Shown here: piece by piece, positions 36,401 to 50,079 of the stretch
Position numbering within the stretch: position 1 is the first letter of the stretch
Layout: every line of letters starts with the position of its first letter
Assembly (NCBI RefSeq): GCF_014203705.1
Contig: NZ_JACHJR010000001.1
Span: 1,116,001 to 1,180,000 of the forward strand
Reading direction: 5' to 3'
Source: Kitasatospora gansuensis
Lineage (GTDB): Bacteria > Actinomycetota > Actinomycetes > Streptomycetales > Streptomycetaceae
DNA length: 64,000 nucleotides
Translations under genes and position numbers: made by a program
Notes under the pieces: model-generated
What the model saw: only the letters and a program-made list of their open reading frames with translations
The model's database searches: none
What the model was told of the DNA's origin: nothing

Positions 36401-39400
36401 CGCGCCCTGCCCGCCCCCGACCACTCGCACCGGCCGCAGGGCCGCGAACCCCGGAACGCCCAGGAGGAGTTGCTCTGCGGCCTGTTCGCCGAGATCCTCG
36501 GCCTGGAGTCGGTGGGCATCGACGACGACTTCTTCGACCTCGGCGGCCACTCCCTGCTGGTCACCCGCCTGGTCAGCCGGCTCCGCTCGGTGCTCGGCGT
36601 CGAGATCGGCATCCGCGACCTGTTCCAGGCCCCGACCGTGGCCCGGCTCGGCAAGCGGGTGGACCGCGCCCAGCACGCCCGCCCGGCGCTCCGCGCGGTG
36701 GCCAGGCCGGAGCGGCTCCCGCTCTCCTTCGCCCAGCAACGGCTGTGGTTCCTCGGCCAGTTGGAGGAGCAGGGCTCGGCGTACAACGTCCCGGTCACCA
36801 TCCGACTGCGCGGCGCGCTGGACACCCGGGCGCTGCGGGACGCCGTCTCGGACGTGGTGGCCCGGCACGAGGTGCTGCGTACCGTCTTCCAGGAGTGGGC
36901 GGGCGAGCCGTACCAGCGGGTGCTGGCCCCGGAGCAGGCCGAGATCCCGTGGCGCGAGCTGGCCACCGACGAGGCCGGGCTCTCCGGGCTGATCGCCGGG
37001 GCCGCCAACCAGGGCTTCGACCTGTCGGCCCAACCCCCGCTCCGGGTCCACCTGTTCCAGATCGACCCGGAGGAGCACGTGCTGCTGCTGGTGATGCACC
37101 ACATCGCCAGCGACGGCTGGTCGATGGGCCCGCTGGTCCGCGACCTGGGCGCGGCGTACGCGGCCCGGAGCACCACCGGCGAGGCCCCCGACTGGCAGCC
37201 GCTGCCGGTGCAGTACGCCGACTACACCATCTGGCAGCAGGAGCTGCTCGGTGCGGCCGACGACCCGGGCAGCCTGATCTCCCAGCAACTCACCTTCTGG
37301 CGCTCGGCGCTGGCCGAGCTGCCGGAGGAGCTGACCGTCCCGCTGGACCGCCCCCGGCCGGCCGCGCCGACCAACCTGGGCGACGCGGTCAACGTCACCG
37401 TCGGCGCCGAGCTGCACGGACGGCTGCTCAGCTTCGCCCGGGAGAACCAGGCCACGCTGTTCATGGTGCTCCAGGCCGGTCTTGCCGCCCTGCTCTCCCG
37501 GCTCGGCGGCGGCACCGACATCCCGCTCGGCACCCCGGTCGCGGGCCGGGTGGACGAGGCCGCCGACGACCTGGTGGGCTTCTTCGTCAACACCCTGCTG
37601 CTGCGCACCGACGTCTCCGGTGACCCCGGCTTCCGCGAACTGGTGGCCCGGGTCCGGGAATCCGACCTGGACGCGTACGCCAACCAGGACGTGCCGTTCG
37701 AGCGGCTGGTCGAGGAGCTCAACCCGGTCCGTACGCTGGCCAGGCACCCGCTGTTCCAGATCATGCTGGTGGTGCAGAACAACAGCGCCGCCGAGCTGGT
37801 GATCCCCGGCCTGGCCGCCGAGATCGTCCCGGCCGGCGTGGACACGGTGAAGTTCGACCTCACGGTGGCCGTCACCGAACGCCGCGAGGAGGGTGTCCCG
37901 GCCGGGCTGCGGATCAACGTGGACTACGCCTCCGACCTCTACGACCGGGACACGGTCGAGGAGTTGGCGGCCCGCCTGGTCCGCCTGCTGGAAGGGGCGC
38001 TGGCCGCTCCGGAGCTGCCGGTCGGCCTGGTCGACGTGCTGTCGGCGGCGGAGCGGCGGACGCTGGCGCTGGACTGGGCCGGGGCACCCTCGCGGGTCTC
38101 GCCGGAGCGGACGGTGCACGAGCTGTTCGCCGAGCAGGCCGAGCGGGCACCGGGGGCGACGGCGCTCATCTTCGGTGACGAGCGGGTCAGCTACCGCGAG
38201 TTGGACGAACGCTCCACCCGCCTCGCGCACCACCTGGTCGCCGAAGGACTGCACCGCGGCGACGTCGCGGGCATCTATCTGGAGCGCGGCACCGAGCTGG
38301 TCACCGCAGTCCTCGCCGTCCTCAAGGCCGGCGGTACCTACACCATGCTCGACCCCGAGTTCCCGGTCGACCGCATCAACGCGGTGCTGGCCCACACCGG
38401 CGCCCGACTGGTCGTCACCCGCTCCACCCTGGCCGGGAAGCTCGACGCACCCGAGGTGCTGACGGACCGTCTGCCCGACCTCCCCACCACTCCCCTGCCC
38501 TCGATCGCGGGCCCGCTGGACGCCGCCTGCCTGATGTTCACCTCCGGCTCCACCGGCACCCCCAAGGGCGTGGTCTCCCCGCACCGGGCGATCGTCGGCA
38601 CCCTGCTCGGGCAGGACTTCGCCGCCCTCGACCCCGGTCAGGTCTGGCTGCAGTGCTCCCCGATCTCCTGGGACGCCTTCGCCCTGGAGCTGTTCAGCCC
38701 GCTGCTCTCCGGCGGCACCTGCGTCCTGCAGCCCGGCCAGCGGCCGGAGCCGACCGTGATCGCCGCCCTGGTCCGCGAACACACCGTCACCACCCTGCAC
38801 GTGTCCGCCAGCCTGCTCAACTTCCTGCTCGACGAGTACCCGCAGGTCTTCACCGACCTGCGCCAGGTGATGACCGGCGGTGAAGCCGCCTCCATCCCGC
38901 ACGTGATGCGTCTGGTGACCGAGTTCCCGCAGATCCGCCTGGTCAACGGCTACTCACCCGCCGAATCCATGATCTTCACCGTCGCCCACCACATCACCCC
39001 CGCCGACGCCTACCGCACCAGCATCCCGGTCGGCCGCGCCCTCCACGGCAAGCAACTCTGGGTCCTGGACGCCCACCTGGGCCTGGTCGCCCCCGGCGTG
39101 ACCGGCGAGCTGTACATGTCCGGTCTCGGCCTCGCCCACGGCTACACCGCCCAACCCGCCCTCACCGCCGAACGCTTCGTCGCCAACCCGCACGCCGGCC
39201 CCGGCGAGCGGATGTACCGCACCGGCGACCTGGTCCGCTGGCTCCCCGACGGCACCCTCGAATTCCTCGGCCGCGCCGACGACCAGGTCAAGATCCGCGG
39301 CTTCCGCGTCGAACCCGGCGAAGTCCGCACCGCCATCGGCAGGTTCCCCGGCATCAGCCAGTCGGCGGTGGTGGTCCGCGAGGACCAGCCCGGTGACAAG

Positions 39401-39871
39401 CGCCTGGTCGCGTACGTGGTCACGGACCGCCCGGTCGACCCGGCCGCCGTCCGCGCCTTCGTCGCCGAGCGGCTGCCGGAGTACATGGTCCCCTCGGCCG
39501 TCGTCCTGCTGGACGCGCTGCCGATGACCCCGACCGGCAAGCTGGACCGCCGCGCCCTGCCCGCCCCGGACCACACCGGACGAGCCGTCGGCCGGGGCCC
39601 CCGGGACGAGCGGGAGGAGAAGCTCTGCGGTCTGTTCGCGGAGATCCTCTGCCTGGAGACCGTCGGCATCGACGACAACTTCTTCGACCTCGGCGGCCAC
39701 TCGCTGCTGGTCACCCGCCTGATCAGCCGGGTCCGCTCGGTGATGAGCGCCGAACTCACCATCAAGGCCGTCTTCGAGGCGCCCACCGTCGCCGACCTGG
39801 TCGGCCGTCTAACCACCGCCACCCGGGCCCGGCCGGCCCTGCGGGCCCGCACCAAGGAGGTCTCCTCGTGA
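30410..39871 (+). CDS. Nonribosomal peptide synthetase, three modules C-A-T x3
   Basis: A protein of 3153 aa from the ATG at 30410 (GGAGG at 30401; a GTG at 30377 would add 11 residues). Order is C1-A1-T1, C2-A2-T2, C3-A3-T3. The C domains carry [18 protein letters not shown] and HHIASDGWS, all with intact second His and Asp. The A domains carry [17 protein letters not shown] and [13 protein letters not shown]. The T domains have LGGHSL with phosphopantetheine Ser987, Ser2048 and Ser3098. Reading the pocket against the GrsA positions gives D-A-L-H-M-G-G-I-F-K for all three A domains, closest to the valine code DALWMGGTFK but with His for Trp and Ile for Thr. There are no E or methyltransferase domains. 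The first module begins with a condensation domain, which needs a donor not encoded here. The GTG of the next gene overlaps its stop. Confidence 0.95.
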   Translation: MIPLSFAQARLWFLNQVEGPSPTYNVPLTVRLRGPLDREALRAAVTDLTDRHEALRTVYVERDGSPWQQVLDGPSVVWSVAEYTPEAVRTAAGHGFDLAAELPLRAHLFEAGPTDHTLLLVLHHIAADGWSLDPLVRDLATAYRARTAGGAAPEWEPLPVQYSDYTLWQQELLGAADDPESLLAQQLTYWRSALAELPEELTVPADRARPASPSYHGEVLATRIGPELHGRLSEFARGSEATLFMVVQAALAALLSRLTGSTDVPLGTPVAGRTDRELEDLVGFFVNTLVLRTDLSGAPSFRELVARVRESDLEAFAHQDLPFERLVEDLNPTRSLARHPLFQVMLVLQNSPETAADFPGLTVETEVIDLDVAKFDLIVELAEGAAGDGISLLMKYATDLLDRESVVALTDRLLRLIEAALTEPDLPVGKLDLLSAAERRTLALDWAGAPSRVSPERTVHELFAEQAALAPDATALIFGDERVSYRELDERSTRLAHHLVAEGLRRGDVAGIYLERSVELVTAVLAVLKAGGTYTMLDPEFPVERINSLLTNTRLVVTRAALAGRLAADEILIEPAALQSATPLPPIAGPLDAACLMFTSGSTGTPKGVLSPHRAVVGTLLGQDFAALDPRQTWLQCSPVSWDAFALELFSPLLSGGTCVLQPGQRPEPAAVAELVTRHQVTSLHVSASLLNFLLDEYPQTFAGLQQVMTGGEAASVPHVMRLVTEFPQIRLVNGYSPAESMIFTVAHHITPADAYRTSIPVGRALHGKQLWVLDDRLALLPPGVTGELYMSGLGLAHGYTAQPALTAERFVANPHATNPGERMYRTGDLVRWLPDGTLEFLGRADDQVKIRGFRVEPGEVQAALTAHQGVRQAAAVVREDTPGDKRLVAYVVTDHPVDPTALRAFVAARLPEHLVPSAVVTLDALPLTPTGKLDRRALPAPDHTPRETGRPPRTPQEAQLCDLFAEILGFDRAGIEDDFFELGGHSLLAARLIARIRSAAGVELTVRDLFEAPTVSRLAERIRGAHRARKGSYVMERPEEIPLSYAQRRLWFLNKLEGPNSTYNVAHTIRLRGLLDVDALHSAVSDVVGRHEALRTVFLEVDGEPYQRVVAPGVARPMVTVLDTDPDELPLELDMASRHSFDLMVELPIRAHIFAVGPEEHVLLLVMHHIASDGWSLGPVMRDLATAYGARCDGAAPYWEPLPVQYVDYTLWQQDLLGSADDPDSLLSQQLAFWRQALADLPEEIALPADRSRPALPTNQGQVTTARLGEGLHRRLLAFARENNATLFMVMQAALAGLLTRLGAGTDIPLGTPTAGRTDDALEELVGFFVNTLVLRTDLSGDPTFRQLVARVKETDLDAYAHQDVPFERLVEELNPVRTLSRHPLFQVMLVVQNNAEAKLRLPGLDTEIAPVTTDTAKFDLTLGFTETFGPDREPAGIRAMAEYATDLFDRASVEVILDRLVRLLEGQLAEPDVPVGRLEILSGDERQALLVDWNDTTVEFPADRSVHELFQQQAARQPDATALIFGEQRVSYRELDERSTQLAHHLIAGGFQRGDVAGVYLERGVELVVAVLAVLKAAGTYTMLDPEFPVERIATVLTHTDARLLLTVEELAGRLTGPHRELALDTEAELIARHPVTGLHGLADPGDAACVMFTSGSTGVPKGVVSPHRAIVGTLVGQGFVDFDRAQVWLQCAPVSWDAFALELFGPLMSGGICVLQPGQRPEPAVIAALVTRHQVTSLHVSASLLNFLLDEYPQTFAGLQQVMTGGEAASIPHVMRLVHGFPQIRLVNGYSPAESMIFTVSHEITPADGTRPSIPVGRPLGNKRLYVLDEGLGLVAPGVTGELYMSGVGLAHGYAGQAALTAERFVACPYGDPGERMYRTGDLVRWRGDGILEFLGRADDQVKIRGFRVEPGEVRATLAAFPGVGQAAVLVREDRPGDKRLVAYVVTDGSPEALAVDAAALRGHVAGLLPEYMVPSAVVFLDALPITPTGKLDRRALPAPDHSHRPQGREPRNAQEELLCGLFAEILGLESVGIDDDFFDLGGHSLLVTRLVSRLRSVLGVEIGIRDLFQAPTVARLGKRVDRAQHARPALRAVARPERLPLSFAQQRLWFLGQLEEQGSAYNVPVTIRLRGALDTRALRDAVSDVVARHEVLRTVFQEWAGEPYQRVLAPEQAEIPWRELATDEAGLSGLIAGAANQGFDLSAQPPLRVHLFQIDPEEHVLLLVMHHIASDGWSMGPLVRDLGAAYAARSTTGEAPDWQPLPVQYADYTIWQQELLGAADDPGSLISQQLTFWRSALAELPEELTVPLDRPRPAAPTNLGDAVNVTVGAELHGRLLSFARENQATLFMVLQAGLAALLSRLGGGTDIPLGTPVAGRVDEAADDLVGFFVNTLLLRTDVSGDPGFRELVARVRESDLDAYANQDVPFERLVEELNPVRTLARHPLFQIMLVVQNNSAAELVIPGLAAEIVPAGVDTVKFDLTVAVTERREEGVPAGLRINVDYASDLYDRDTVEELAARLVRLLEGALAAPELPVGLVDVLSAAERRTLALDWAGAPSRVSPERTVHELFAEQAERAPGATALIFGDERVSYRELDERSTRLAHHLVAEGLHRGDVAGIYLERGTELVTAVLAVLKAGGTYTMLDPEFPVDRINAVLAHTGARLVVTRSTLAGKLDAPEVLTDRLPDLPTTPLPSIAGPLDAACLMFTSGSTGTPKGVVSPHRAIVGTLLGQDFAALDPGQVWLQCSPISWDAFALELFSPLLSGGTCVLQPGQRPEPTVIAALVREHTVTTLHVSASLLNFLLDEYPQVFTDLRQVMTGGEAASIPHVMRLVTEFPQIRLVNGYSPAESMIFTVAHHITPADAYRTSIPVGRALHGKQLWVLDAHLGLVAPGVTGELYMSGLGLAHGYTAQPALTAERFVANPHAGPGERMYRTGDLVRWLPDGTLEFLGRADDQVKIRGFRVEPGEVRTAIGRFPGISQSAVVVREDQPGDKRLVAYVVTDRPVDPAAVRAFVAERLPEYMVPSAVVLLDALPMTPTGKLDRRALPAPDHTGRAVGRGPRDEREEKLCGLFAEILCLETVGIDDNFFDLGGHSLLVTRLISRVRSVMSAELTIKAVFEAPTVADLVGRLTTATRARPALRARTKEVSS

Positions 39872-42800
39872 TCCCGCTCTCCTACGCGCAGACCCGGCTC
39901 TGGTTCTACGAGCAGATCGCGGGCACCAGCTCGGCCTACAACCTGCCCTACGCGCTGCGCCTGACCGGCGAGTTGGACACCGAGGCGCTCCGCCTCGCAC
40001 TGACCGACGTGCTCGACCGGCACGAGGCCCTGCGCACCACCTACGGCGAGGCCGACGGTCAGCCGTTCCAGCGGGTGCTGCCCATCGAGGACGTCACCCC
40101 GGTCTGGACGGTCACCCCCTGCACCGAGCAGAGCCTCGGCGCCGAGCTCGCCGGGGCCTGCAACCTGGCCTTCGACCTCACCTCCGAGCTGCCGATCCGG
40201 CCGCACCTGCTCCAACTCGACGACCACGACCATGTGTTGCTGCTGGTGATGCACCACATCGCCACCGACGGCTGGTCGCTCGGGCCGCTGGTCCGCGATC
40301 TGGCCGCCGCCTACCGGGCCCGCCGCCGGGGCACCGCACCCGACTGGGAGCCCCTGCCGGTCCAGTACGCCGACTACACCCTCTGGCAGCACGAACTGCT
40401 CGGCACCGACGAGGACCCGGACAGCCTGCTCAGCCAGCAACTCACCCACTGGCGCGAGGCGTTGGCCGGACTCCCGGACGAGGTCGCGCTGCCGCTGGAC
40501 CGCCCCCGCCCGGCCGTCCCCTCGCACAAGGGCACCGCCGTCTCGGCCGTCAGCACGCCGGAGCTGCACACCCGCCTGCTGGCCTTCGCCCGGGAGCGGA
40601 ACGCCACCGTCTTCATGGTGGTGCAGGCCGCGCTCGCCACCCTGATGTCCCGGCTCGGCGCCGGCACCGACATCCCGCTCGGCTCGGCCACGGCGGGCCG
40701 CACCGACGAAGCCCTCGACGACCTGGTCGGCTTCTTCGTCAACACCCTCGTGCTGCGCACCGACCTCTCCGGCGACCCGGACTTCCGCGAACTGGTGGAC
40801 CGGGTACGGGAGTCCGACCTCGCCGCCTTCGCCAACCAGGACGTCCCGTTCGAGCGCCTGGTGGAAGAGCTCAACCCGACCCGCAGCCTGGCCCGCCACC
40901 CGCTGTTCCAGATCATGCTGCTCGCCCAGCAGGCGGGCGAGGGCACCGGCGGCGGCCCGGACTTCGCCGAACTCACCGCCGCTCCCCTTCCGGTGGGCAC
41001 CGACGCGGTGAAGTTCGACCTCACCCTGGCGATCGGCGAGTCCCATCGCGGCATCAGCCCGGCCGGGCTGCGGCTGAACGCCGACTACGCCACCGAGGTG
41101 CTGGACGGCGACTCGGTCCGGCGGCTGCTGGCCCAGCTGCTCCGGCTGCTGGACTCCGCGCTCGCCGCACCCGAACTGCCGGTCAGCCGACTCGACCTGC
41201 TCTCCGAGGCCGAGCGGCACACCGTCCTGGTGGAGTGGAACGACACCACCGTCCCGCTCCCGGACGGCCGGCCGCTGCCCGAGCTGATCGCCGAACACGC
41301 CCGCCGCACCCCGGCCGCGATCGCCGTCGAGCACGGACCTCAGCAGCTCACGTACGCCGAACTCGACACCCGGGCCAACCGCCTGGCTCACCACCTGATC
41401 GCCCGGGGCGCCGCCCCGGGGGTCCTGGTCGGGCTCTGCCTGGAGCGCGGCATCGACCGGATCGTCACCCTGCTGGCGATCCTGAAGACCGGCGCCGCGT
41501 ACGTCACGCTGGACGCCTCCTACCCCGCCGACCGCCTCGCCTTCATCGCCGAGGACGCCGCGCTCTCCCTGCTGGTCACCGAACCCGGTCTGCTCGACCG
41601 GCTGCCCGCCACCTCCGCCGCCCTGGTGCTGCTCTCCGACCTGTCCGACGGTCAGGAGACCGCCCCCGTTGTCACCGTGCACCCCCGGGACGCCGCGTAC
41701 GTCATCTACACCTCCGGCTCCACCGGCCGCCCCAAGGGCGTGGTCTGCGAACACGCCGGGCTGAGCGACCTGTGCGCCTGGAAGGTCCGGGAGTTCGGGA
41801 TCGGCGCCGCCGACCGGGCCAGCCAGCTGTCCACCCCGGGGTTCGACTCCTCGGTGGTCGAGCTCTGGCCGGTACTCTCCGCCGGTGGCACCGCCGTCCT
41901 GCCCGACAGCCGCCTGCTGGAGGACGCCGAGGCCCTCACCCAGTGGATCGCCGACTCCGGCACCACGGTCTGCTTCATGCCGACTCCCCGGCTGGAGGCC
42001 GCACTTGACGATCTGACGGCCGAGCCGGGTGCCCTGCGCCTGATCTACGTCGGCGGCGACACGCTCCGCCGTTGGCCCGCGCCGGGCTCGCAGTTCCGCC
42101 TCTCCAACCAGTACGGGCCGACCGAGTTCACCGTCGCGGCCACCGCCGCCGACCTCGGCCCCGAACCCACCCCCGGCGCCCTGCCCCCGATCGGCGGCCC
42201 GGTCCACAACACCCACGCCTACGTCCTCGACCAACACCTCGCCCCCGTCCCGGTCGGCGCCACCGGCGAGCTCTACCTCGCCGGCGCCGGCCTCACCCGC
42301 GGCTACCTCAACCGCCCAGGACTCACCGCCGAACGCTTCACCGCCAATCCCTACGGCACACCCGGCGAACGGATGTACCGCACCGGCGACCTGGTCCGCC
42401 GCCGACCCGACGGACAGCTCGCCTTCGCCGGCCGAGCCGACCAACAGGTCAAAATCCGCGGCCTGCGCATCGAACTCGGCGAGATCGAAGCCCTGCTCAC
42501 CCGCCACCCCGACGTCACCCAGGCCGCCCTCGACCTCTACCAGGGCCCCGGCGACCGCAAGGAGCTGGTCGCCTACCTGACCGGCAGTCAGCCGCTCGAC
42601 CCGGCCGAGCTGCGCCGGCACGCGGCCCAGTGGCTGCCCGACTACATGGTCCCGACCGTGTTCGTACAGCTCGACGCCCTGCCGCTGACCCCGAACGGCA
42701 AGCTCGACCGCCGCGCCCTGCCCACCCCCGAACTCCCCGCCCGCCAGGCCGGACGATCCCCCCGGAACGCGCGGGAGGAGCTGCTCTGCGGCATCTTCGC

Positions 42801-45800
42801 GGACCTGCTCGGCCTGGAGACGGTCTCCGTCGACGAGAACTTCTTCGACCTGGGCGGCCACTCGCTGCTGGTCACCCGCCTGATCAGCCGGGTCCGCTCG
42901 GTGATGGGCGCCGAACTCACCATCAAGGCCGTCTTCGAGGCACCGACCATTTCCGAACTGGTCCACCAGCTGGTCACCGAAGGCGATCGGCGCCCCGGCC
43001 TGCGTCGCACCGACCGGGACTCGGCCATCCCGCTGTCCCCCGCGCAGGCCAGGCTCTGGTTCTACGAACAGGCCCAGGGAGCCGGCAGTACGGCATACAA
43101 CTTCCCGTACGCGATCCGACTCCAGGGTGAACTGGACAGCGCCGCCCTCCAGTTGGCCCTGGACGACGTGATCGCCCGGCACGAGACGCTGCGCACCACC
43201 TACCAGGAGATCGACGGCGAGCCCCGGCAGCGGATCGTACCGGCCGAGGCGGCCCACCCCGGCTGGACCTTCGGCCGCTGCGCCGAACCGGACCTGAGCG
43301 CCGAGCTGGCCCGGGCCTGCAACGTCCCCTTCGACCTCGCCACCGACCTGCCGATCCGGCCGTACCTGCTCCAACTGGCCCAGCAGGAAAAGGCACAGCA
43401 GCAGCACGTCCTGCTGCTGGTACTGCACCACATCGCCACCGACGGCTGGTCGCTCGGCCCGTTCACCCGGGACCTGGCCACCGCCTACCGGGCCCGCCGG
43501 GACGGGGCCGCACCCGACTGGCAGCCACTGCCGGTCCAGTACGCCGACTACACCCGCTGGCAGCACGAACTGCTCGGCACCGACGAGGACCCCGAGACCC
43601 TGCTCTCCCGTCAACTCGCCCACTGGCGTGAGGCCCTGGCCGGACTCCCGGACGAGGTCACGCTCCCGCTCGACCGCCCCCGCCCCGCCAAGCCGACCCA
43701 CCAGGGCGCGGCGGTCACCCTGACCAGCTCACCCGAGCTGCACGCCCGGCTGCTGGCCTTCACCCGTGAGCAGCACGCCACCCTCTACATGGTCGCCCAG
43801 GCGGCGCTGGCCGCGCTGCTCTCCCGGCTCGGCGCCGGCACCGACATCCCGCTCGGGTCCGCCACGGCCGGCCGCACCGACGAAGCCCTGGACGACCTGG
43901 TCGGCTTCTTCGTCAACACCCTGGTCCTGCGCACCGACGTCTCCGGCGACCCGGGCTTCGGCGAACTGGTGGACCGGGTACGGGAGTCCGACCTCGCCGC
44001 CTTCGCCAATCAGGACGTCCCGTTCGAGCGCCTGGTGGAGGAGCTCAACCCGGCCCGCAGCCTGGCCCGCCACCCGCTGTTCCAGATCATGCTGCTCGCC
44101 CAGCCGACCGGCAGCGGCGGTCAGGGGCCGGAGTTCACCGGCCTGGCCACCGAGCCCGTGCCGGTGGGCACCGACGCGGTCAAGTTCGACCTCACGCTCG
44201 CGGTGACCGAGACCCAGCAGGACGGCGCCCCGGCCGGGTTGCGGCTGAACGCCGACTACGCCACCGAGCTGCTCGACCAGGACACCGTGACCCGCCTGCT
44301 CGGCCAGTTCCTCCGCCTGCTGGAGGCCGCGCTCGACGACCCCGCCCTGCCGGTCAGCGGCCTCGACCTGCTCTCCGCGGCAGAGCGGCAGACCGTGCTG
44401 GTGGACTGGAACGACACCGCCGTGGCCTTCCCGACCGACCGCCGGGTGCACGAGGTGATCGCCCGGCACGCCCGGCTGACCCCGACCGCGACCGCCCTGG
44501 AGTGCGGCCCGGACCGGCTCAGCTATGCCGAACTCGACGCCCGAGCCAACCAGTTGGCACACCACCTGATCGGCCGGGGCGTCACCCCGGGCGCCCTGGT
44601 CGGGGTCTGCCTGGAGCGCGGCACCGCCCAGGTGGTCACCCTGCTGGCGATCCTCAAGGCCGGTGCCGCGTACGTCCCGCTGGACGCCTCCTACCCCGCC
44701 GAGCGGCTGGCCTTCATCGTCGAGGACGCCGCGCTGACCCTGGTGGTCACCCAGGCCGAACTGGCCGACCGGCTGCCCACCACCCCGGCCGTCCTGTTCG
44801 GCGCCCAGACCGGCCCGGACACCGCACCGCCGGTGACCGTGCACCCCCGGGACGCCGCGTACGTCATCTACACCTCCGGCTCCACCGGCCGCCCCAAGGG
44901 CGTGGTCTGCGAGCACGCCGGCCTGAGCAACCTGGCCGACTGGATGATCCACGAGTACGGGCTGACCGCCGCCGACCGCTCCAGCCAGCTCGCCACCCCG
45001 GGGTTCGACTCCTCGGTGATGGAGCTCTGGTCGATCCTCTGCGCGGGCGGTACGGCCTGCCTGCCGACCCCCCATCTGCTGGACGACGCCGAGGCGTTGA
45101 CCCAGTGGGTGGCCGACAGCGGGATCACCGCCTGCTACATGCCGACCCCCCGGATGGAGGCCGCCCTCGACGATCTGACCGCCAACCCCGGTGCGCTGCG
45201 GCTGATCTACCTTGGCGGGGACACGCTGCGCCGCTGGCCCGCGCCGGGCGTCCCGTTCCGGATGTCGAACCAGTACGGGCCGACCGAGTTCACCGTCACC
45301 ACCACCGCGGCCGACCTCGGCCCGGAGCCGAGCCCGGGCGCCCTGCCGCCGATCGGCCGGCCCGCCGCCAACACCCGGGTGTACGTCCTGGACGGGCACC
45401 TCAACCCCGTGCCGGTCGGCGCGGTCGGCGAGCTCTACCTCGCCGGGGCCGGTCTGACCCGGGGTTACCTCAACCGGCCGGGACTGACCGCCGAACGCTT
45501 CGTCGCCTGCCCGTACGGCGCGCCGGGCGAGCGGATGTACCGCACCGGCGACCTGGTCCGGCTCCGGCCCGACGGACAGCTCGCCTTCGGCGGGCGGGCC
45601 GACCAGCAGGTCAAGATCCGCGGTCTGCGGATCGAACTCGGCGAGATCGAGGCCCTGTTGACCCGCCACCCGGAGATCACCCAGGTCGCCCTGCTGGTCC
45701 GCGAGGACCGCCCCGGCGACAAGCGCCTGGTCGCCTACCTGACGGCCGGTCAGCAGCTCGACCCGACCGAGCTGGCCCGGTACGCCGCCCAGTGGCTGCC

Positions 45801-48800
45801 GCAGTACATGGTGCCGTCCGCCTTCGTGCAGCTCGACCGGCTGCCGCTGACCCCGAACGGCAAGCTCGACCGCCGCGCCCTGCCCGCCCCCGAACTCCCC
45901 ACCGGCGAGGGCGGACGCGAGCCCCGGGACGAACGGGAGCGGGTGCTCTGCGCGATCTTCGCGGAGGTGCTCGGGCAGCCGGCCGTCTCCATCGACGACA
46001 GCTTCTTCGACCTCGGCGGCCACTCCCTGCTGGTCACCCGGCTGATCAGCCGGGTCCGCACCGCGCTGGGTGCCGAACTCACCATCCAGGCCGTGTTCGA
46101 GGCACCCACCATCGCCGACCTGGCCGGCCGGCTGACCGGCGAGACCCGCCCGGCACTCCGCCCGGTCGAGCGCGACGCGGCCGTCCCGCTGTCGCACGCG
46201 CAGCACCGGCTCTGGTTCCACGAGCAGATCCAGGGTCCCGGCCCCGCCTACAACCTGCCCTACGCACTGCGCCTGACCGGCGAGTTGAACACCGAGGCGC
46301 TCCGGCTCGCACTGACCGACGTGCTCGACCGACACGAGGCCCTGCGCACCACCTACGGCGAGCTCGACGGCGTACCCCGGCAGCGGGTGCTCCCGGCCGG
46401 CGCCACTCCGCACTGGACCTTCGCGGACTGCGCCGAACCGGACCTGGACGCCGTCCTGGCCGAGGCCTGCGGCCATGTCTTCGATCTGACCTCCGACCTG
46501 CCGATCCGGCCTTTCCTGTACCGACTCAGCAACCACGACCACGTGTTGCTGCTGGTGATGCACCACATCGCCACCGACGGCTGGTCCCTCGGCCCGCTGC
46601 TCCGCGACCTCGCCACCGCCTACCGGGCCCGCCGCACCGCCACCGCACCCGACTGGCAGCCGCTCCCGGTCCAGTACGCCGACTACACCCTCTGGCAGCA
46701 CGAACTGCTCGGCACCGACGAGGATCCCGAGAGCCTGCTCAGCCGCCAACTCGCCCACTGGCGAGCGGCCCTGGCCGGACTCCCGGACGAGGTGCCGCTG
46801 CCGCTGGACCGCCCCCGCCCGGCCAAGCCGTCCTTCCGGGGCGCGGCCGCCACCGTCACCAGCAGCCCCGAACTGCACGCCCGGCTGCTCGCCTTCACCC
46901 GCGAGCAGCACGCCACCCTCTACATGGTCGCGCAGGCCGCCCTCGGCGCCCTGCTGGCCCGGCTCGGGGTGGGCACCGACATCCCGGTCGGCTCGGCCAC
47001 GGCGGGGCGGACCGACGAAGCGCTGGACGACCTGGTCGGCTTCTTCGTCAACACGCTCGTACTGCGCACCGACGTCTCCGGCGACCCGACGTTCCGTGAA
47101 CTGGTCGGCCGGGTACGGGAGTCCGACCTCGCCGGGTACGCCAACCAGGACGTCCCGTTCGAACGGATCGTCGAGGAGCTCAACCCGACCCGCAGCCTGG
47201 CCCGCCACCCGCTGTTCCAGATCATGCTGCTCGCCCAGCCCCCCGGCGAGGGCCACGGCGCCGCCTTCCACGGGCTGACCACCAGCCCCGTCGCGATCGG
47301 TACCGGCGCCGCCAAGTTCGACCTCACGCTGGCCGTCGCCGAGACCCGCCAGGACGGCGCCCCGGCCGGCCTGCGGCTGAACGCCGACTACGCCACCGAC
47401 CTGCTCGACCACGAGACGGTGACCCGCCTGCTCGGCCAGTTCCTCCGCCTGCTGGAGACCGCGCTCGCCGACCCGGAGCTGCCGGTCAGCCGCCTCGACC
47501 TGCTCTCCGAGGCCGAGCGGCACACCGCCCTGGTGGACTGGAACGACACCGCCGTCCCGGCCGCCACCGACCGGCCGGTGCCCGAGCTGATCGCCGAACA
47601 CGCCCGCCGCACCCCGGACGCGATCGCCCTGGAGCACCAGGACCGACGCCTGACCTACGCCGAACTCGATGCCCGGGCCAACCGCTTGGCGCACCATCTG
47701 ATCGACCGCGGCGTCACCCCCGGCGCCCTGGTCGGGGTCTGCCTGGACCGCGGCACCGAGCTGATCACCACCCTGCTCGCGGTCCTGAAGACCGGTGCCG
47801 CGTACGTCCCGCTGGACGCCTCCTACCCCACCGAGCGGCTCGCCTTCCTGGTCGAGGACGCCGCCCTGACCCTGGTGGTCACCCACCCCGAGCTGGCCGA
47901 CCGCCTGCCGGACGTACCGCTCGTCCTGCCGGGCCACCCGGAAGGGCCCGACACCGCACCCCTGGTCGCGATCCACCCCCGGGACGCCGCGTACGTCATC
48001 TACACCTCCGGCTCCACCGGCCGCCCCAAGGGCGTGGTCTGCGAACACGCCGGCCTGAGCGACCTGTGCGCCTGGATCACCGGCGAGTACGGCGTCACCG
48101 CCGCCGACCGCGCGAGCCAGCTCGCCACCCCGGGCTTCGACGCCTCGGTGATGGAGCTCTGGCCGGTGCTGACCGCCGGTGGCACCGCCGTCCTTCCGGA
48201 CACTCAACTACTCGACGACGCCGAGGCGTTGACCCGCTGGGTGGCCGAGGCCGGGATCACCGCCTGCTTCATGCCGACCCCTCGCCTGGAGGCCTCGCTC
48301 GACGACCTGACCGCCGACCCCGGCGCGCTGCGCCTGCTCTACCTGGGCGGTGACACGCTGCGCCGCTGGCCCGCGCCGGGCGTCCCGTTCCGGATGGTCA
48401 ACATGTACGGGCCGACCGAGTTCACCGTCGCGGCCACCGCCGCCGACCTCGGCCCCGAACCCACCCCCGGCGCCCTGCCGCCAATCGGCGGCCCGGTCCA
48501 CAACACCCACGCCTACGTCCTCGACCAACACCTCGCCCCCGTCCCGGTCGGCGCCACCGGCGAGCTCTACCTCGCCGGCGCCGGCCTCACCCGCGGCTAC
48601 CTCAACCGCCCAGGACTCACCGCCGAACGCTTCACCGCCAACCCCTACGGCACACCCGGCGAACGGATGTACCGCACCGGCGACCTCGTCCGCCGCCGAC
48701 CCGACGGACGGCTCGCCTTCGCCGGCCGAGCCGACCAACAGGTCAAGATCCGCGGCCTGCGCATCGAACTCGGCGAGATCGAAGCCCAGTTGGCCCGCCA

Positions 48801-50079
48801 CCCCGACGTCACCCAGGCCGCCCTGGACGTCCGGGAGGACCGGCCCGGCAGCCGGCGTCTGGTCGCCTACTTGACCGGCAGTCAGCCGCTCGACCCGGCC
48901 GAGCTGCGCGCCTTCGCCGCCGAGCAGCTGCCCGACTACATGGTCCCGGCCGCCTTCGTGCAGCTCGACGCGCTGCCGCTGACGCCGAACGGCAAGCTCG
49001 ACCGCCGCGCCCTGCCCACCCCCGACCTCCCCACCCGGCAGGCGAGCCGGGTGGCCCGGAGCGCTCAAGAGGAACTGCTCTGCGGGATCTTCGCCCAGGT
49101 GCTCGGGCAGCCGGAGGTGGGCATCGACGACAACTTCTTCGACCTCGGCGGCCACTCCCTGCTGGCCACCCGCCTGGTCAGCCGGATCCGCTCCGCACTC
49201 GGCGCCCGGCTCAGCCTGCGGGCCCTGTTCGAGGCGCCGACCGTGGCCGAACTGGCCGAACGTCTGGACTCCGGCGAGGAGTCGGACTCGCTGGCCGTCC
49301 TGCTGCCGCTCCGGCCGCGCGGCTCGCGGACCCCGCTGTTCTGCGTCCACCCGGCCGCCGGCGTGAGCTGGGTGTTCTCCGGGCTGATCGGCACGCTCGA
49401 CCCCGAGCAGCCCGTGTACGGGCTCCAGTCCCGGGCGTTCGCCGACCCGGAGGCGGCGCCCGCGAGCATCGAGGAGATGGCCAAGGACTACCTGGAGCAG
49501 ATCCGCCAGGTCCAGCCCACCGGCCCGTACCAGCTGCTCGGCTGGTCGTACGGCGGCGCGGTCGCCCACTCGATGGCGGTCCAGCTCCGGGCGGCGGGCG
49601 AACAGGTCGCGCTGCTGGCGATGCTGGACGGCTACCCGCCGATCCCGGCCCAGCTCCGGGACTGGTCCCCGGAGGACGGCGAGACGCTGGCCGCCCTGCT
49701 CAACACCCTCGGCTACCCGCTGGACGGCTACCGGGACGGCCGGCCGACCCCGGCCGAGTACCGGGAGGCGGTGCACCGCGCCGACGGCCCGCTGGCCGGG
49801 CTCGAGGCGGAGCTGCTGGCCGCCCTGCCCCGGGTGTTCGCGGGCAACCTCAACCTGCTCGCCGACCACCAACCCGGCTACTTCGACGGCGAGTTGCTGT
49901 TCTACCTGGCCACCGCCGACCGCCCGGCCGACGCCCCGGACCCCGCCGTCTGGCAGCCGTATGTCGGTGGCGGGCTCACCGTGCACCCGATCGACTGCGC
50001 CCACGCCTGGATGACCGGCCCCGCGCCGCTCGCCGCCATCCGCCCCACCCTCACCGCCGCCCTTGGAGACCCCCGATGA
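39868..50079 (+). CDS. Nonribosomal peptide synthetase, three modules C-A-T x3 plus thioesterase
   Basis: A protein of 3403 aa starting at GTG 39868, overlapping the previous stop by four bases. Order C4-A4-T4, C5-A5-T5, C6-A6-T6-TE. The C domains carry HHIATDGWS three times; T serines are 999, 2053 and 3097. The pocket residues I read are DSVFYGQVAK, DSMYYGQVTK and DAMFYGMVAK, a related set unlike those of NRPS1 and most like bulky aliphatic codes such as DAFFYGITFK (isoleucine). The thioesterase (about 3140-3400) has GWSYGG with nucleophile Ser3227, Asp in MLDGYPP and a late His in DCAHAW, so the hexapeptide is hydrolysed or cyclised here. Parts of A4 and A6 are nearly identical in DNA. ATGA links it to the next gene. 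Confidence 0.95.
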   Translation: MIPLSYAQTRLWFYEQIAGTSSAYNLPYALRLTGELDTEALRLALTDVLDRHEALRTTYGEADGQPFQRVLPIEDVTPVWTVTPCTEQSLGAELAGACNLAFDLTSELPIRPHLLQLDDHDHVLLLVMHHIATDGWSLGPLVRDLAAAYRARRRGTAPDWEPLPVQYADYTLWQHELLGTDEDPDSLLSQQLTHWREALAGLPDEVALPLDRPRPAVPSHKGTAVSAVSTPELHTRLLAFARERNATVFMVVQAALATLMSRLGAGTDIPLGSATAGRTDEALDDLVGFFVNTLVLRTDLSGDPDFRELVDRVRESDLAAFANQDVPFERLVEELNPTRSLARHPLFQIMLLAQQAGEGTGGGPDFAELTAAPLPVGTDAVKFDLTLAIGESHRGISPAGLRLNADYATEVLDGDSVRRLLAQLLRLLDSALAAPELPVSRLDLLSEAERHTVLVEWNDTTVPLPDGRPLPELIAEHARRTPAAIAVEHGPQQLTYAELDTRANRLAHHLIARGAAPGVLVGLCLERGIDRIVTLLAILKTGAAYVTLDASYPADRLAFIAEDAALSLLVTEPGLLDRLPATSAALVLLSDLSDGQETAPVVTVHPRDAAYVIYTSGSTGRPKGVVCEHAGLSDLCAWKVREFGIGAADRASQLSTPGFDSSVVELWPVLSAGGTAVLPDSRLLEDAEALTQWIADSGTTVCFMPTPRLEAALDDLTAEPGALRLIYVGGDTLRRWPAPGSQFRLSNQYGPTEFTVAATAADLGPEPTPGALPPIGGPVHNTHAYVLDQHLAPVPVGATGELYLAGAGLTRGYLNRPGLTAERFTANPYGTPGERMYRTGDLVRRRPDGQLAFAGRADQQVKIRGLRIELGEIEALLTRHPDVTQAALDLYQGPGDRKELVAYLTGSQPLDPAELRRHAAQWLPDYMVPTVFVQLDALPLTPNGKLDRRALPTPELPARQAGRSPRNAREELLCGIFADLLGLETVSVDENFFDLGGHSLLVTRLISRVRSVMGAELTIKAVFEAPTISELVHQLVTEGDRRPGLRRTDRDSAIPLSPAQARLWFYEQAQGAGSTAYNFPYAIRLQGELDSAALQLALDDVIARHETLRTTYQEIDGEPRQRIVPAEAAHPGWTFGRCAEPDLSAELARACNVPFDLATDLPIRPYLLQLAQQEKAQQQHVLLLVLHHIATDGWSLGPFTRDLATAYRARRDGAAPDWQPLPVQYADYTRWQHELLGTDEDPETLLSRQLAHWREALAGLPDEVTLPLDRPRPAKPTHQGAAVTLTSSPELHARLLAFTREQHATLYMVAQAALAALLSRLGAGTDIPLGSATAGRTDEALDDLVGFFVNTLVLRTDVSGDPGFGELVDRVRESDLAAFANQDVPFERLVEELNPARSLARHPLFQIMLLAQPTGSGGQGPEFTGLATEPVPVGTDAVKFDLTLAVTETQQDGAPAGLRLNADYATELLDQDTVTRLLGQFLRLLEAALDDPALPVSGLDLLSAAERQTVLVDWNDTAVAFPTDRRVHEVIARHARLTPTATALECGPDRLSYAELDARANQLAHHLIGRGVTPGALVGVCLERGTAQVVTLLAILKAGAAYVPLDASYPAERLAFIVEDAALTLVVTQAELADRLPTTPAVLFGAQTGPDTAPPVTVHPRDAAYVIYTSGSTGRPKGVVCEHAGLSNLADWMIHEYGLTAADRSSQLATPGFDSSVMELWSILCAGGTACLPTPHLLDDAEALTQWVADSGITACYMPTPRMEAALDDLTANPGALRLIYLGGDTLRRWPAPGVPFRMSNQYGPTEFTVTTTAADLGPEPSPGALPPIGRPAANTRVYVLDGHLNPVPVGAVGELYLAGAGLTRGYLNRPGLTAERFVACPYGAPGERMYRTGDLVRLRPDGQLAFGGRADQQVKIRGLRIELGEIEALLTRHPEITQVALLVREDRPGDKRLVAYLTAGQQLDPTELARYAAQWLPQYMVPSAFVQLDRLPLTPNGKLDRRALPAPELPTGEGGREPRDERERVLCAIFAEVLGQPAVSIDDSFFDLGGHSLLVTRLISRVRTALGAELTIQAVFEAPTIADLAGRLTGETRPALRPVERDAAVPLSHAQHRLWFHEQIQGPGPAYNLPYALRLTGELNTEALRLALTDVLDRHEALRTTYGELDGVPRQRVLPAGATPHWTFADCAEPDLDAVLAEACGHVFDLTSDLPIRPFLYRLSNHDHVLLLVMHHIATDGWSLGPLLRDLATAYRARRTATAPDWQPLPVQYADYTLWQHELLGTDEDPESLLSRQLAHWRAALAGLPDEVPLPLDRPRPAKPSFRGAAATVTSSPELHARLLAFTREQHATLYMVAQAALGALLARLGVGTDIPVGSATAGRTDEALDDLVGFFVNTLVLRTDVSGDPTFRELVGRVRESDLAGYANQDVPFERIVEELNPTRSLARHPLFQIMLLAQPPGEGHGAAFHGLTTSPVAIGTGAAKFDLTLAVAETRQDGAPAGLRLNADYATDLLDHETVTRLLGQFLRLLETALADPELPVSRLDLLSEAERHTALVDWNDTAVPAATDRPVPELIAEHARRTPDAIALEHQDRRLTYAELDARANRLAHHLIDRGVTPGALVGVCLDRGTELITTLLAVLKTGAAYVPLDASYPTERLAFLVEDAALTLVVTHPELADRLPDVPLVLPGHPEGPDTAPLVAIHPRDAAYVIYTSGSTGRPKGVVCEHAGLSDLCAWITGEYGVTAADRASQLATPGFDASVMELWPVLTAGGTAVLPDTQLLDDAEALTRWVAEAGITACFMPTPRLEASLDDLTADPGALRLLYLGGDTLRRWPAPGVPFRMVNMYGPTEFTVAATAADLGPEPTPGALPPIGGPVHNTHAYVLDQHLAPVPVGATGELYLAGAGLTRGYLNRPGLTAERFTANPYGTPGERMYRTGDLVRRRPDGRLAFAGRADQQVKIRGLRIELGEIEAQLARHPDVTQAALDVREDRPGSRRLVAYLTGSQPLDPAELRAFAAEQLPDYMVPAAFVQLDALPLTPNGKLDRRALPTPDLPTRQASRVARSAQEELLCGIFAQVLGQPEVGIDDNFFDLGGHSLLATRLVSRIRSALGARLSLRALFEAPTVAELAERLDSGEESDSLAVLLPLRPRGSRTPLFCVHPAAGVSWVFSGLIGTLDPEQPVYGLQSRAFADPEAAPASIEEMAKDYLEQIRQVQPTGPYQLLGWSYGGAVAHSMAVQLRAAGEQVALLAMLDGYPPIPAQLRDWSPEDGETLAALLNTLGYPLDGYRDGRPTPAEYREAVHRADGPLAGLEAELLAALPRVFAGNLNLLADHQPGYFDGELLFYLATADRPADAPDPAVWQPYVGGGLTVHPIDCAHAWMTGPAPLAAIRPTLTAALGDPR
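42113..42530 (+). repeat. Near-identical block inside the A4 domain, repeated in A6
   Basis: About 418 bases (A8-A9 part of A4) recur almost unchanged at 48412-48829 in A6, including unusual codon choices such as the CAACACCTCGCCCCC stretch. The equivalent part of A5 differs widely in codon use. This points to recent gene conversion or duplication within the NRPS gene. Confidence 0.85.
48412..48829 (+). repeat. Second copy of the A-domain block (in A6)
   Basis: Partner of 42113-42530. Only scattered single-base differences are seen by eye. The block begins at the conserved YGPTEF motif and ends shortly after the IELGEIEA motif, thus covering the C-terminal subdomain hinge and sparing most pocket residues. 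Confidence 0.85.

Noticed and set aside
39142..43701. Very long minus-strand open frames (also 43729-48207 and 35627-38902) opposite the NRPS genes
   Set aside because: Antisense shadows of high-GC coding sequence; their translations are Gly/Val/Gln-rich without domains, whereas the plus strand shows full NRPS motifs.
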